Positions 27,389 through 36,124 of a stretch of 42,711 nucleotides of DNA are shown here, piece after piece; position 1 is the first letter of the stretch, and each line of letters opens with the position of its first letter. A program made the position numbers and the translations under genes. The notes under the pieces were generated by a model. That model did not search any database. It worked only from the letters and a program-made list of their open reading frames with translations, and was not told the origin of the DNA. Origin of the DNA: an uncultured Lachnospiraceae bacterium (GTDB lineage Bacteria; Bacillota; Clostridia; Lachnospirales; Lachnospiraceae); NCBI GenBank assembly GCA_947624815.1, contig CANQME010000012.1, forward strand, positions 1 through 42,711. Reading direction: 5' to 3'.

Positions 27389-27794
27389 GCGGGACAGGGA
27401 TAAGGTGAGGAAGACCGTATTCCAGTTCATTAAATTTGGGATTGTGGGCGTGTCAAACACGCTTATCAATTATGCGGTTTATTTCGTACTGGTTTCTCTC
27501 GGGGTGCATTATCTGGCAGGCAATGCAGTGGGTTTCTTTGTCAGCGTGGCAAATGCGTTCTATTGGAACAACCGGGTCGTTTTCCGCAGGCAGGAGGGAA
27601 GGGGAAGGAACCTGCTGCATGCGTTTGTGAAGAGCCTTGTTTCCTATTCGTTCAGCAGCCTGTTCCTAACCTCCGTGCTTCTGTACCTGTGGGTGGATTG
27701 TCTGCAGATATCGCCGTATCTTGCTGCGATCATCAATCTGGCCATAACGGTGCCGCTTAATTTCGTTCTGAATAAGTTCTGGGCATTTAAGTAG
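27378..27794 (+). CDS. GtrA-family membrane protein
   Basis: A 138-residue protein with four membrane helices and the GtrA hallmarks FIKFGIVGVSNTLINYAVY at the start and LNFVLNKFWAFK at the end. ATG 27378 overlaps the ketoisomerase end by 11 bases. GtrA proteins are thought to flip undecaprenyl-phosphate sugars; with the GtrB-like and GT-C enzymes upstream it completes a side-chain set. Placing the amino-sugar genes between these parts suggests the side chain itself may be the amino sugar, which is inference. Confidence 0.9.
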   Translation: MRTERDRDKVRKTVFQFIKFGIVGVSNTLINYAVYFVLVSLGVHYLAGNAVGFFVSVANAFYWNNRVVFRRQEGRGRNLLHAFVKSLVSYSFSSLFLTSVLLYLWVDCLQISPYLAAIINLAITVPLNFVLNKFWAFK

Positions 27795-27842
27795 CGGGCG
27801 CGGGGAAGAAGATCTGTTTTGACGTCAGGGAGGATGAAGCAA

Positions 27843-28349
27843 ATGAGGCTGAGGTTACTGGAGAACAAAGATATCGGGTATATTCTGGAATGGATGCATG
27901 ATCCGGCTGTTAACAGGTTCTTTCAGACGGATTTTTCGACTTACACGGAAGAAAAAGTAAGGGAGTTTGTAGCCGGTTCATTTTCAGATACAGCGAGGCA
28001 TTATGCCTGTGTTGATGATACCGATGAATATCTTGGTACAGTCAGTCTGAAGAATATCAATTATGCGGCAGGTAACGCGGAATATGCTGTCAGTTTCAGG
28101 AAGAATGCCCACGGAACGGGAGCTTCCTTTTTTGCGACGAAGGAGATCCTGAGGATCGCTTTTGAAGAACTGGGGCTGAACAGGGTATATTTGAACGTGA
28201 TCGGAAGCAATCAGAGAGCGATGGCCTTTTATAAGAAAGCGGGATTTATATATGAAGGGACATTTCGCAGACATATCCTGGTAAATGAGGTGTTGGAAGA
28301 TCTGAACTGGTATGGAATCCTAAAGGACGAATATGAAGATAAGGGATAA
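27843..28349 (+). CDS. GNAT acetyltransferase (RimJ/RimL type)
   Basis: A 168-residue acetyltransferase started from ATG 27843 because AGGGAGG lies 9 bases upstream. The acetyl-CoA site reads NAHGTGASFFATKEIL (R/QxxGxG/A type), with LNVIGSNQRAMAFYKKAGF after it. Its location after the amino-sugar genes points to N-acetylation of the 3-amino group, as PseH or WecD do in other pathways. A protein N-terminal acetyltransferase role cannot be excluded. Confidence 0.82.
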   Translation: MRLRLLENKDIGYILEWMHDPAVNRFFQTDFSTYTEEKVREFVAGSFSDTARHYACVDDTDEYLGTVSLKNINYAAGNAEYAVSFRKNAHGTGASFFATKEILRIAFEELGLNRVYLNVIGSNQRAMAFYKKAGFIYEGTFRRHILVNEVLEDLNWYGILKDEYEDKG

Positions 28350-28395
28350 ATCGCAGATGTAATGACCTATTTTTGAGGGAGGAAAATATAGAGGT

Positions 28396-29505
28396 ATGCC
28401 AAAAGAAAATGTGCTGTCTAAGGGCAGCATTTCAGGACGTTTCGCCTGGGTGGATTGCTGTAAGGCGATGGCAATTATTGCGGTGCTGGTAGATCATACA
28501 AATGGAATTCTCTATACCAGCCGGTATGTAGGCAGGGCATCCTATTATTCTGTAGGGTTATTTGTGCTTCTTTCCGGGATGACGCACGCAGCTTTAAAAC
28601 CTGAAAAACTGACATTTCAGAGCCGGTTGAAAAAGGTTGGCTTACTCTTTGGACAGTATGCTGCTGCCTGTTTTCTGATTGTAATGATATATCAGAAATT
28701 CTTTGACTTTAATACATATATTACGGCGTTACTTAGTTTTAATTTGCAAGGCCCCTTTTACTTTTTTGTATTTTTCTTTCAATTACTTTTAATTGCGCCT
28801 GTATTGGCGACATGGTGCAGGTACTGCGATGCAGGAAAATGGAGATATTTATTCCATGTGTTGACAGTACTTTTTTTATTCTGTTTTTCTTCGGTCAGTA
28901 TCCGGTACACATATATACTTCCGGTTCATGGAGGAGGAAAGTACCTTTTTGGCGGAACGTATATTGTGCTGTTTTACATTGGAATCGTATTGGGGCAATG
29001 CGGGTTATTATCTAAGCGTCAGGATCACTGCATTTGTGCCTTCGCCGGTTCATTACTCGCCTGGGTAGTTTGTGTTCTCTCGATAGATGCGGGGGCAATG
29101 ATCGATCGGCTGTTTGAGCCATACTTGGGGGATGGGTTCAATCCTCCGGGTATACAGTACATTATTTTTACCATTATATCTTTCATGATGTTCCGTTCCC
29201 TGTTTTTATTTCTCGAATATCATAAGGACTTAAAAATATGCAGCGGAGCGGTTAAGCTTTTCTCCCTGATAGGCCGCAATTCTCTTTATGTATTTATGTA
29301 CCATTTGACAGTCAGGGATTGGATGACGAATTTGATAACACCCGATACCACGAGTGTCTGGGTTTATCGGATATTGATATTTATGCCGATGCTGCTAATA
29401 CCAGTATTGGTTCCTTCGGGGCTTGGGTTAATCAAATCCAATATCAGAGCTGTGTGTGGAGACGTTACCTCGGGCACTATTAGAAGCAGGTCGAATGACG
29501 GTTGA
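28396..29505 (+). CDS. Membrane acyltransferase, acyltransferase-3 family
   Basis: A 369-residue protein with about ten helices. WVDCCKAMAIIAVLVDHTNG is the conserved opening, with the catalytic-type His in DHT, and YVFMYHLTVRDW near the end fits the family. Such proteins O-acetylate or otherwise acylate exported polysaccharides across the membrane. Low-GC composition compared with the sugar-nucleotide genes upstream. It could be the acceptor end of the acyl module at 1-5376, but simple acetylation is as likely. Confidence 0.83.
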   Translation: MPKENVLSKGSISGRFAWVDCCKAMAIIAVLVDHTNGILYTSRYVGRASYYSVGLFVLLSGMTHAALKPEKLTFQSRLKKVGLLFGQYAAACFLIVMIYQKFFDFNTYITALLSFNLQGPFYFFVFFFQLLLIAPVLATWCRYCDAGKWRYLFHVLTVLFLFCFSSVSIRYTYILPVHGGGKYLFGGTYIVLFYIGIVLGQCGLLSKRQDHCICAFAGSLLAWVVCVLSIDAGAMIDRLFEPYLGDGFNPPGIQYIIFTIISFMMFRSLFLFLEYHKDLKICSGAVKLFSLIGRNSLYVFMYHLTVRDWMTNLITPDTTSVWVYRILIFMPMLLIPVLVPSGLGLIKSNIRAVCGDVTSGTIRSRSNDG

Positions 29506-29548
29506 AAAACGGGTTAGTATGTAGAAAACTTTTTTAGAAGAGGTTAAA

Positions 29549-31807
29549 GTGAAGCGGATCATAGATTTAAAAATACAAAACAAAGAGATGCTTTTTGAAA
29601 ACCTGTATCTTACAGCTCTGGCATTATATCTGCTGAAGGTTTTCTTTGATACCACGCTGTTTTCAATACCATGGCCGCTGCATTATGATAGTATCCTGCG
29701 GTTAATTATCCTGGCGGTGGTGCTGTTCCGGGAGGGATACCGGACAGAAGGGCGGGACATCCTGTGGGTTTTCTGCATCGCTGTTGGAGGGGTCTTCGCA
29801 TTTTCCTGGATCCATACTGGATATGCGTTCTTGCTGGACATCCCGCTTCTGATGCTTGGGGCGTTTGATGTCCCGTATAAAAGGATTTTGAAGGTTTATA
29901 TTGGCTGCGGACTGTTGGTACTGGCTACGGCGGTGATTGGCTCCTGTACCGGATGCATCGAGGATCTGATCTATTTTGATTCCAGTGATAAAATAAATTT
30001 CAAGCATTCGTTTGGAATCGTATATTCGACGGATTTTGCTGCCCATGTGGTGTATTTATTATTTGCTGTATGGGTGGTTTACGACAGGCTTCCTCTAAGT
30101 CTTTATATGGTCATAACGGCGGCTCTTGCAGGGGCAGTTTATTTTTATTCCGGTGCGAAATGCAGCACGATCGTAATCCTGCTGTTCATGGCCGGTATGG
30201 TGTATGAGAAGCTTCTGTGTTTTTTGGAAAGAAAGAACAGATTCGGCAGGATCACGGCTTTTTTGGATAGCCTGTTTTATGCGGTACTTCCGTGCTGTGC
30301 GGCCGTCATGATCGCCCTGATGTTCCGGTTTGATCAGGAGAATTCGGCAATGCAGAAAGTGAATTCTTTGCTTTCGGGACGGTTGCGGCTTGCCCATGAC
30401 GCGTTGGGGAAATACGGGATCAGCAAGTGGGGAACAGCCTTTGACATGATTGGCAATGGCGGAAATACGGTGACGCATCAGGGGTATAATTTTGTAGACA
30501 GTTCTTACTGCATGGTCCTAATCCGGTATGGTTTGATGGTATTTCTTACCGTCTGCGGGTTGTACGTTATGTTCGTCTGGAGATCCGGGAAGAGCAACCG
30601 GAGACGGCTGCTGGTCATTCTTTCGTTGGTGGCGGTTCATAATGCGGTTGAGCATCATATTCTTGAGCTGGCCTATGATATATTTATTATTCTGCCTTTC
30701 GCCCGTCTGGATGGGGCAGAACAGCAGGAAATCCAGGAGAAGTCCTTTGCGGGTGAAGCCCGGCGGACTGCGGTATTGGCCGGGGGTGCGGTACTCGGAG
30801 CAGGGGCAGCTTTCTGGGCGGTGGCATATGGGAAAACGCTGGTCACCCTGCTCCGGCTAAATGAGCCGGACCGACACCGGTATTTTGTCATGGCAGTGTC
30901 CGGACTTGCGATAATCGTTTTTCTATTCGCTAAAGAAGCAGCCGGTGTGTTAACGGGGACGTTAAAAAGAGCGGAATTCAGAAAGAAGGATTTTGTTATA
31001 CTGTTCGGGGCCCCTTTACTCCTGCTGGCTGTCTGGGGGGCTTCAAACAGGATAATCCGTATCAAGATGCCCATATATGAGGAAAGTATACGGAAGGGAG
31101 TGGAGACAGTTTCGGCAATAAATACTGGCATGGGAGATTCCGTAAAGATATATGCTGATGATCTTCCTGCGTTATACAGGAAAAACGGGACAGAGATATC
31201 ATGGAATATCTTATCAGGAGAGGGACTGGTTTCGAAAGAAAACGTTGTTTTATTGACAGGGAAAGATAAGGAACTGAGAAGGCTGATGGAAAAAGGCTTT
31301 TTGTTTGGAGAGTTGTCGGAACAGGAAGGCATTTACACAAACGATAAAGAGGCGGCGCAGATCTTGGAAAACTCCGGAATCGTGATGCACGAATTTTACA
31401 GTGCGAAAAAGGATGTCGACATGGCGCTGATGGCGGATGCGAATGGGCTGGTGCGGACGGATGCAGGCGGGATTCTGGTTGAAGGGGAGAACCGGTCCCT
31501 GATACACGGCCCCTGGTTGACGTTGTACCGGGGACGATATCGGGTGGAATATCATTTAAAATTAAAAGGGACGTCTATAGGCGACGGTTCATGCGCAACG
31601 GTTCGCTTATCATCTGACTCCGGGAAGAAGATCATTCAAGCCAAAGATTTGTTGAAAACGGATTTTGACGAAAATGGCGAATGTGTCTGTGTCATGGAGG
31701 CGGATATATGGGATGTGGAAGGCGTGGAATTCCTGTTGTTTGCCCACGGAGATACGGTTATCGAGGTTGAACGTATCGAATATGAAAAGGTGGGAAAAAT
31801 TGGCTGA
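29549..31807 (+). CDS. Large membrane protein with O-antigen polymerase/ligase-like core and C-terminal exodomain
   Basis: A 752-residue protein starting at GTG 29549 behind AGAGG. The first ~375 residues hold about ten helices with a long external loop containing NSLLSGRLRLAHDALGKYG, a pattern of polymerase/ligase proteins. Two more helices follow (about 410-475), then an extracytoplasmic domain (about 515-752) rich in Asp, Glu and beta strands. The overall layout is unusual: a polymerase-like core fused to a large soluble tail. I cannot name a family with certainty, and the tail has no motif I recognise. Confidence 0.6.
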   Translation: MKRIIDLKIQNKEMLFENLYLTALALYLLKVFFDTTLFSIPWPLHYDSILRLIILAVVLFREGYRTEGRDILWVFCIAVGGVFAFSWIHTGYAFLLDIPLLMLGAFDVPYKRILKVYIGCGLLVLATAVIGSCTGCIEDLIYFDSSDKINFKHSFGIVYSTDFAAHVVYLLFAVWVVYDRLPLSLYMVITAALAGAVYFYSGAKCSTIVILLFMAGMVYEKLLCFLERKNRFGRITAFLDSLFYAVLPCCAAVMIALMFRFDQENSAMQKVNSLLSGRLRLAHDALGKYGISKWGTAFDMIGNGGNTVTHQGYNFVDSSYCMVLIRYGLMVFLTVCGLYVMFVWRSGKSNRRRLLVILSLVAVHNAVEHHILELAYDIFIILPFARLDGAEQQEIQEKSFAGEARRTAVLAGGAVLGAGAAFWAVAYGKTLVTLLRLNEPDRHRYFVMAVSGLAIIVFLFAKEAAGVLTGTLKRAEFRKKDFVILFGAPLLLLAVWGASNRIIRIKMPIYEESIRKGVETVSAINTGMGDSVKIYADDLPALYRKNGTEISWNILSGEGLVSKENVVLLTGKDKELRRLMEKGFLFGELSEQEGIYTNDKEAAQILENSGIVMHEFYSAKKDVDMALMADANGLVRTDAGGILVEGENRSLIHGPWLTLYRGRYRVEYHLKLKGTSIGDGSCATVRLSSDSGKKIIQAKDLLKTDFDENGECVCVMEADIWDVEGVEFLLFAHGDTVIEVERIEYEKVGKIG

Positions 31808-31847
31808 ACATATGGAAGATCACGTACATCAGAAGTGAAAGAATAAA

Positions 31848-32897
31848 ATGACTGTGTATTTTGCGAATGTTATTCTGATCGTTCTTGAAATATGGATATG
31901 CAAGAGTCTGGGCGGACCGCAGAGAAAGATTGAAAACGCCTTTTTGTTTATTACGTTTGCCCAGCTTTCCTGTCTGGTCTGTCTGCGTGCGGATACCGTA
32001 GGCGTGGATACGCAAAGCAATCTGGAGTTTTTGTATAGGCTCTGCTCGGGTGAGAAGCTTGAATTTATGGAGTTCGGTTCCCGGATGATTTTCAAGGCCG
32101 CAGCGTTTCTGGGAGAAAATGAAACGGTCTGTCTGACGCTTTTTGCTCTGCCGGCGGTTGCGCTATACTTCCGTTTTATACGGAAGAATTCTTCCGATGT
32201 CTATCTTTCGGTATTGATCTTTGCCATGTTTATGTTCTGGTTCCTGCTGTTTAATATCATGAGGCAGACGCTGGCGATGGCGATTGCCCTGCAGGCGCTC
32301 GATCCGGCGATGCGAAAGAAACGGTTGGAGGCGGTTCTGATCGTATTCCTGGCCAGTCTTGTCCATACTTCGGCGTGGCCGTTTTTGATTGTGGTGTTTT
32401 TGATATCCTTCCGCGTAAAGATCGATATGTATTATCTGCTTGCATTATCGATGATCTGCGTATGTGTTTTGGTGTCAGCTCCGTATGTGATTCAGTTCGC
32501 GGCTGTACTGATGGGATATACCGCATATATCGGAACCTCATTCACGGGTGCGGGCACCTTGTTTCATCCGCTGTTATATTATTTGATCCTGTGTTGTGTC
32601 ATAATCCTTCTGGATCAAAAGCATATCAAGGAGTATGACAGAATGATGATCTATATGCTGAGCATCGGCGTGCTTTTGTATGCGGTATCGATAAGGGTAC
32701 AGATCGTAAACCGGGTTACGTATTATTTTACTTCCGCGGTGCTGGTGCTGTTCCCGAATCTGATCTCTTATCTGACGAAAACGGAGACGAAGCGGACTGT
32801 GAAATTTTGCTGCTATTCGTTTGTGACATTGTACGGGATCATTCTTATTATGCGGAATGCGCAGGGAATTCTCCCGTATCGTTTTTTCTGGCAGTAA
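31848..32897 (+). CDS. EpsG-family polysaccharide polymerase
   Basis: A 349-residue protein with about ten helices. CLRADTVGVDTQSNLEF is the conserved EpsG loop and LLFNIMRQTLAMAIALQAL the central helix motif. EpsG-like proteins are taken to polymerise exopolysaccharide repeat units on the outer face. It is the last glycan gene; beyond it base composition and gene types change. ATG 31848 has a weak GTGAAAGAA ribosome site. The presence of both EpsG and an ABC exporter suggests two polymers or a mixed pathway. Confidence 0.85.
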   Translation: MTVYFANVILIVLEIWICKSLGGPQRKIENAFLFITFAQLSCLVCLRADTVGVDTQSNLEFLYRLCSGEKLEFMEFGSRMIFKAAAFLGENETVCLTLFALPAVALYFRFIRKNSSDVYLSVLIFAMFMFWFLLFNIMRQTLAMAIALQALDPAMRKKRLEAVLIVFLASLVHTSAWPFLIVVFLISFRVKIDMYYLLALSMICVCVLVSAPYVIQFAAVLMGYTAYIGTSFTGAGTLFHPLLYYLILCCVIILLDQKHIKEYDRMMIYMLSIGVLLYAVSIRVQIVNRVTYYFTSAVLVLFPNLISYLTKTETKRTVKFCCYSFVTLYGIILIMRNAQGILPYRFFWQ

Positions 32898-32914
32898 AGG
32901 AGCAGTAGAGCATC

Positions 32915-32943
32915 TTTTCATTTATAGCAAGATAACGTATAAT
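32915..32943 (+). promoter_or_regulatory. Probable sigma-A promoter for the HEPN-candidate gene
   Basis: TTTTCA (32915-32920), a 17-base spacer and a perfect TATAAT (32938-32943), about 40 bases before the ATG at 32984. It marks the change from the glycan operon to the accessory island. Confidence 0.6.
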
Positions 32944-32983
32944 ATTATCAGTGGACTATTGTATTTTGCAAAGGAGAAATATT

Positions 32984-34150
32984 ATGCGGATAAATGAGAG
33001 TGTGATAAAGAACATGGCAAAGATGGCGTCTGTGACAAAATACGCCAGCTCAGCAGATTTTCAGGGATTTGTCAAGACCGTAGCGCCATGGACCGGTGTG
33101 TTAGAGAAAGAATATAAACCCTGGCTGAATAATTTGACTGGGATAATGAGCATAAGCAATACTATAGGTAATGGGGAGTTGCAAAGACTTGCGCAGTTGG
33201 AGATACAGACAGCGAAGAAATTGAGCACACAGCTCCCCGTTAGCACTGTGATTACTGAAGCGTCTGTCCACATTGCCGAGCTAAACGGACTGGTGTCCCA
33301 TATAAATAAAGAGTTTCATGTGGCTGATTCACCGGTTTCTTTGATTCTGAAAAATTATCAAAGCGTTGCAGAGCGCCAGTATCAAGAGATACTGCGCCCT
33401 GAGGCGAATGTTGCAGCACGTCTGGCAATGCTGGATGCGATTTCTGGTTTTGTTGACAGGCAGGTATCTTGGGTTTCTGATTATGCGGAAAGAATGCCGG
33501 AGACTCAGATGCCCGATAAAGAGAACATTGAGGAAGAGGATACATATGAGAAGGAGATGGCGGAGGAATCCGTTGTCACAAGGATACCTCAGCATATAGG
33601 CTATGCGAATAGGCGTAATAGTGAGATAACGCCGGGCGAAGCGTTGGAAAAATCTCAGCTAAACAGGATTCTGGAGATGGGGAAGCGAATTGTAGAATTG
33701 GTTGCCCAGATAAATGAAATCTGTTGCGGGTGCGCGAAAGACCTTATGTTTAAGCCTACGTCGAAGTCTATGATGATGGGAATGAGAATTGGGACGTCTG
33801 TCTGCGACGGGCAGGAGGCATTTTCGATCATTATAGATAATCTTTATTTTCTGTTTTATGAAAATCTTGAGAGAATAAAAGCCGTGGTTACAGATGATGA
33901 GGTGCGGAAAAATTCTCTCTATTCCTGCATTTTTGCCATAAAGGATTTCAGAACATACTACCGTCATGATTTTGAGCATGGAAAACAAAATAATATAAAA
34001 AAGAAGAGCGAGGATATCCGAGCCTGTTTTATGAAATACTGCGGTAAAATGCCTGTTAAATCCAAGGATTATTTGAAACTTCAGTATAATCTTTATAATG
34101 ATATTTTATCAATGGAGGAAGGGCTTATCGAGATAATGGAAGAAGCTTGA
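32984..34150 (+). CDS. Unrecognised protein with candidate HEPN Rx4H motifs
   Basis: A 388-residue soluble, mainly helical protein. ATG 32984 follows AAAGGAG; an upstream in-frame GTG lacks a ribosome site. No domain is recognised with certainty. In the C-terminal helical part RTYYRHDFEHG (323-333) contains two overlapping Rx4H patterns, Arg323-His328 and Arg327-His332, the catalytic pattern of HEPN ribonucleases found in toxins and abortive-infection proteins. A Cys-rich spot (ICCGCAKD) precedes it. It has its own promoter and opens a stretch dense in toxin-antitoxin parts, so a defence role is plausible but unproven. Confidence 0.6.
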   Translation: MRINESVIKNMAKMASVTKYASSADFQGFVKTVAPWTGVLEKEYKPWLNNLTGIMSISNTIGNGELQRLAQLEIQTAKKLSTQLPVSTVITEASVHIAELNGLVSHINKEFHVADSPVSLILKNYQSVAERQYQEILRPEANVAARLAMLDAISGFVDRQVSWVSDYAERMPETQMPDKENIEEEDTYEKEMAEESVVTRIPQHIGYANRRNSEITPGEALEKSQLNRILEMGKRIVELVAQINEICCGCAKDLMFKPTSKSMMMGMRIGTSVCDGQEAFSIIIDNLYFLFYENLERIKAVVTDDEVRKNSLYSCIFAIKDFRTYYRHDFEHGKQNNIKKKSEDIRACFMKYCGKMPVKSKDYLKLQYNLYNDILSMEEGLIEIMEEA

Positions 34151-34220
34151 AAAAAACCGGGCGGATGAGAGACATATTGCATATAGGGAGAACTGCTCAA
34201 ATGAATGCAATGGAACATAA

Positions 34221-34286
34221 GAAAGTGTAGAGAGGCACTGTTATAGTACCAGAAAGAAAAAGCCTGTCAGATCACGCACTGAGCAT
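34221..34286 (+). repeat. Direct repeat copy A (66 bp), truncated terminator-like element
   Basis: From GAAAGTGTAG to GAGCAT this copy is nearly identical to 37138-37204 (a few substitutions and one extra A there). It keeps the left arm of the hairpin found in copy B but not the right arm. It is the main feature of the gene-poor stretch 34151-34545; the rest of that stretch shows no gene I can support. Confidence 0.8.
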
Positions 34287-34467
34287 ATCAATGGAGCAGG
34301 TGTAATATATTTTGAGAAAAATTGGGTACAACTAATAGACCTTGCCGTTGGTATGGTGTATAATGGTATTGCTTATGGAGTTAAGCGGCTTTTTCAAAGA
34401 TATCCCTTTTAGGCGGATTATACTTGGTAAATAATGCGCTTCTATTTTCGTCCTTTAGCAGTCTTCC

Positions 34468-34641
34468 GACATTTCCTATATATTGAATACGGAGTTTGTG
34501 TCTGCGAACAAAATGTCTGTTTTGTAACAGGAGGACGAGAAAACTATGGTGTGGAAGAAGAGACAGTTGTCTATCGGTATGGAATCCTATTACAAAGAAG
34601 ATTTTCGAGCTGAGTGCGAAAATGAATATTTTATAAAATAG
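34468..34641 (+). pseudogene. Remnant of the promoter and first 31 codons of an AAA-ATPase gene
   Basis: The leader 34468-34500 parallels 39813-39846 (CATTTCC, a TATA-rich box, then GAGTTTGTGT), and the frame at 34546-34641 begins MVWKKRQLSIGMES, matching MVKVKRPLPIGTEF of the intact gene at 39896. It drifts off the family before the P-loop and stops at TAG 34639. So a second copy of the AAA-ATPase/PD-(D/E)XK gene once sat here and has been cut down. Confidence rests on by-eye alignment of both leader and coding start. Confidence 0.7.
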
Positions 34642-34669
34642 CAGATAAGCAAGAGTTAGGAGAATGATG

Positions 34670-35092
34670 ATGGAATACCAGGTATATGAAAAGGAATGCA
34701 ATCAAATCAGAGAGATCAACGAAGGCCTTCTTGAACTATTTGAAAAGGACATGGTTGCCCAGGGACTATCAGAGAGGACCATCCGCAGGCACATATCCAA
34801 TGCGGATTCCTATATCAATGATTTTCTGCTATACTACGATATTCATCCAATGGAGGACGGCTTGCATATGGTCAGCGGATATCTGGGCGACTTTTTTATC
34901 CGTAAGGATCTTTCGTCAACTCCCGATACGATCAAAACGGCTGCAGCCAGTATCAAAAAGTTTTATCAATGTATGCTTGAGCATGGAAAGATAAAGAAGG
35001 AAGATTACGATTATCTGCGTTGGGAGATACATGATGAAATGGAATTGTGGCAGGAGGAATGTGCTGCGTTCAATGCCTATGAGGGAGAATAG
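34670..35092 (+). CDS. Small protein resembling an integrase core-binding (SAM-like) domain
   Basis: A 140-residue, helical, acidic protein. Three ATG codons stand in a row; ATG 34670 has the best spacing (7 bases) from TTAGGAG. The stretch MVAQGLSERTIRRHISNADSYINDFL and DTIKTAAASIKKFYQCMLEHG resembles the N-terminal SAM-like domain of tyrosine recombinases, with no catalytic domain after it. It could be a stand-alone DNA-binding protein or an excised piece of an integrase. I cannot assign a function. Confidence 0.6.
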   Translation: MEYQVYEKECNQIREINEGLLELFEKDMVAQGLSERTIRRHISNADSYINDFLLYYDIHPMEDGLHMVSGYLGDFFIRKDLSSTPDTIKTAAASIKKFYQCMLEHGKIKKEDYDYLRWEIHDEMELWQEECAAFNAYEGE

Positions 35093-35160
35093 GTATCTGA
35101 ATTTTCTACGAGATTTCTCACTCAATGAAAAAGCAGAGCGAGTGATACCATAAAATGTCA

Positions 35161-35421
35161 AGAAGATTCCGATCAGAAGGCCAGTGCGCAGGGGGAACAG
35201 ATCGAGGCAAAGGAGGCATTGGAACTATACAAGAGCAGGGATACGTCGGAAAAGCTGTTTTCCGGTGATAAAAGCTATCTAGGGAATAAAAGCCTGTGGT
35301 AGCAGCGACACAGAAAACAATCCTGGGTGCATTCAGGATGGATGCGAGAACAGTGAAGAACCGGGCCAATGAACTTAGCGAATTACTGGCAGGAAACGCT
35401 CTGAGAAAGCTATTTGAGTGA
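35161..35421 (+). pseudogene. Remnants of an IS transposase
   Basis: Two broken frames lie here. The first (35161-35301) reads EALELYKSRDTSEKLF and GDKSYLGNKSLW before a stop, wording I associate with the DDE domain of IS4/IS1634-like transposases; the second (35299-35421) reads TQKTILGAFRMDARTVKNRA and ends LRKLFE, like the C-terminal tail. The middle is missing, so an internal deletion inactivated it. No terminal inverted repeats were found. This is the only content of the stretch 35093-35463. Confidence 0.65.
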
Positions 35422-35463
35422 GAAAAAGCAGGAAGTTCAGAAGCTATTTTTTTTGAACACATA

Positions 35464-35492
35464 TTGACATTTATGCCTTTAGTTTATATAAT
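35464..35492 (+). promoter_or_regulatory. Consensus sigma-A promoter for abiEi
   Basis: TTGACA (35464-35469), 17 bases, TATAAT (35487-35492): a perfect match in both boxes and spacing. It would start a transcript near 35499, about 30 bases before the GTG start of the antitoxin gene. Confidence 0.85.
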
Positions 35493-35530
35493 AACAAGCA
35501 TAAAAGACGATATAAGGCAGATGAAATATT

Positions 35531-36124
35531 GTGGAAATAATTGAAAAAATAATTAAAATGGCGAAAGAAAATAATGGTGTGGTTACTACAGCGATGATTG
35601 TTGCGGCAGGTTTTTCACGTGGGAATATTAAATATTTGGTTGACAAAGGAAAACTGGAGAAATCTTCCAGAGGAGTATATATTTTACCGGGAGTCTGGGA
35701 CGATGAAATATTCAATTTGCAGAATCGTTTTAAAAAAGGCATATATTCTCATGAAACCGCGCTGTTTTTGTGGGATTTGACAGATAGAACACCAAATAAG
35801 TACCATATGACATTTCCATTGAATTACAATTTGAAAAATCCCAAGGAAGAGGATATTCAATGCGCACAGTGCAAAAAAGAGTTATACAGTTTGGGATTAA
35901 CAGAGGTGATCACACCAGGAAGACATATCGTAAAAGCTTATAGTGCGGAGCGTACACTTTGCGATATTTTAATACCCCGTAGTCATGTGGACATTCAGAT
36001 GGCAGCTGAGGCGTTTAAGCGTTATGCTGTCAGAGTGGATAGAAACATTCCGCTATTGTCAGAGTACGCAAAAATACTAAAAGTTGAAGCTAAGATCAGA
36101 GCGTATCTGGAGGTATTGCTATGA
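35531..36124 (+). CDS. abiEi: AbiEi-type antitoxin of a type IV toxin-antitoxin system
   Basis: A 197-residue protein with an N-terminal winged helix (TTAMIVAAGFSRGNIKYLVDKGKLEKSSRGVYILPG) and the AbiEi core: YSHETALFLWDLTDRTPNKYHMTFP and ERTLCDILIPRS. Start GTG 35531 with a distant AAGG; no better ATG exists in frame. AbiEi proteins repress their own promoter and counter the nucleotidyltransferase toxin AbiEii, normally encoded by an overlapping gene. Here the overlapping ATGA is present, but the toxin frame stops after 15 codons, so this is an orphan antitoxin, possibly protecting against related toxins elsewhere. Confidence 0.88.
   Translation: MEIIEKIIKMAKENNGVVTTAMIVAAGFSRGNIKYLVDKGKLEKSSRGVYILPGVWDDEIFNLQNRFKKGIYSHETALFLWDLTDRTPNKYHMTFPLNYNLKNPKEEDIQCAQCKKELYSLGLTEVITPGRHIVKAYSAERTLCDILIPRSHVDIQMAAEAFKRYAVRVDRNIPLLSEYAKILKVEAKIRAYLEVLL

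Noticed and set aside
34381-34701. A 106-codon minus-strand frame
   Set aside because: It overlaps the decayed AAA-ATPase leader and start, lacks a ribosome site and matches no family I know.
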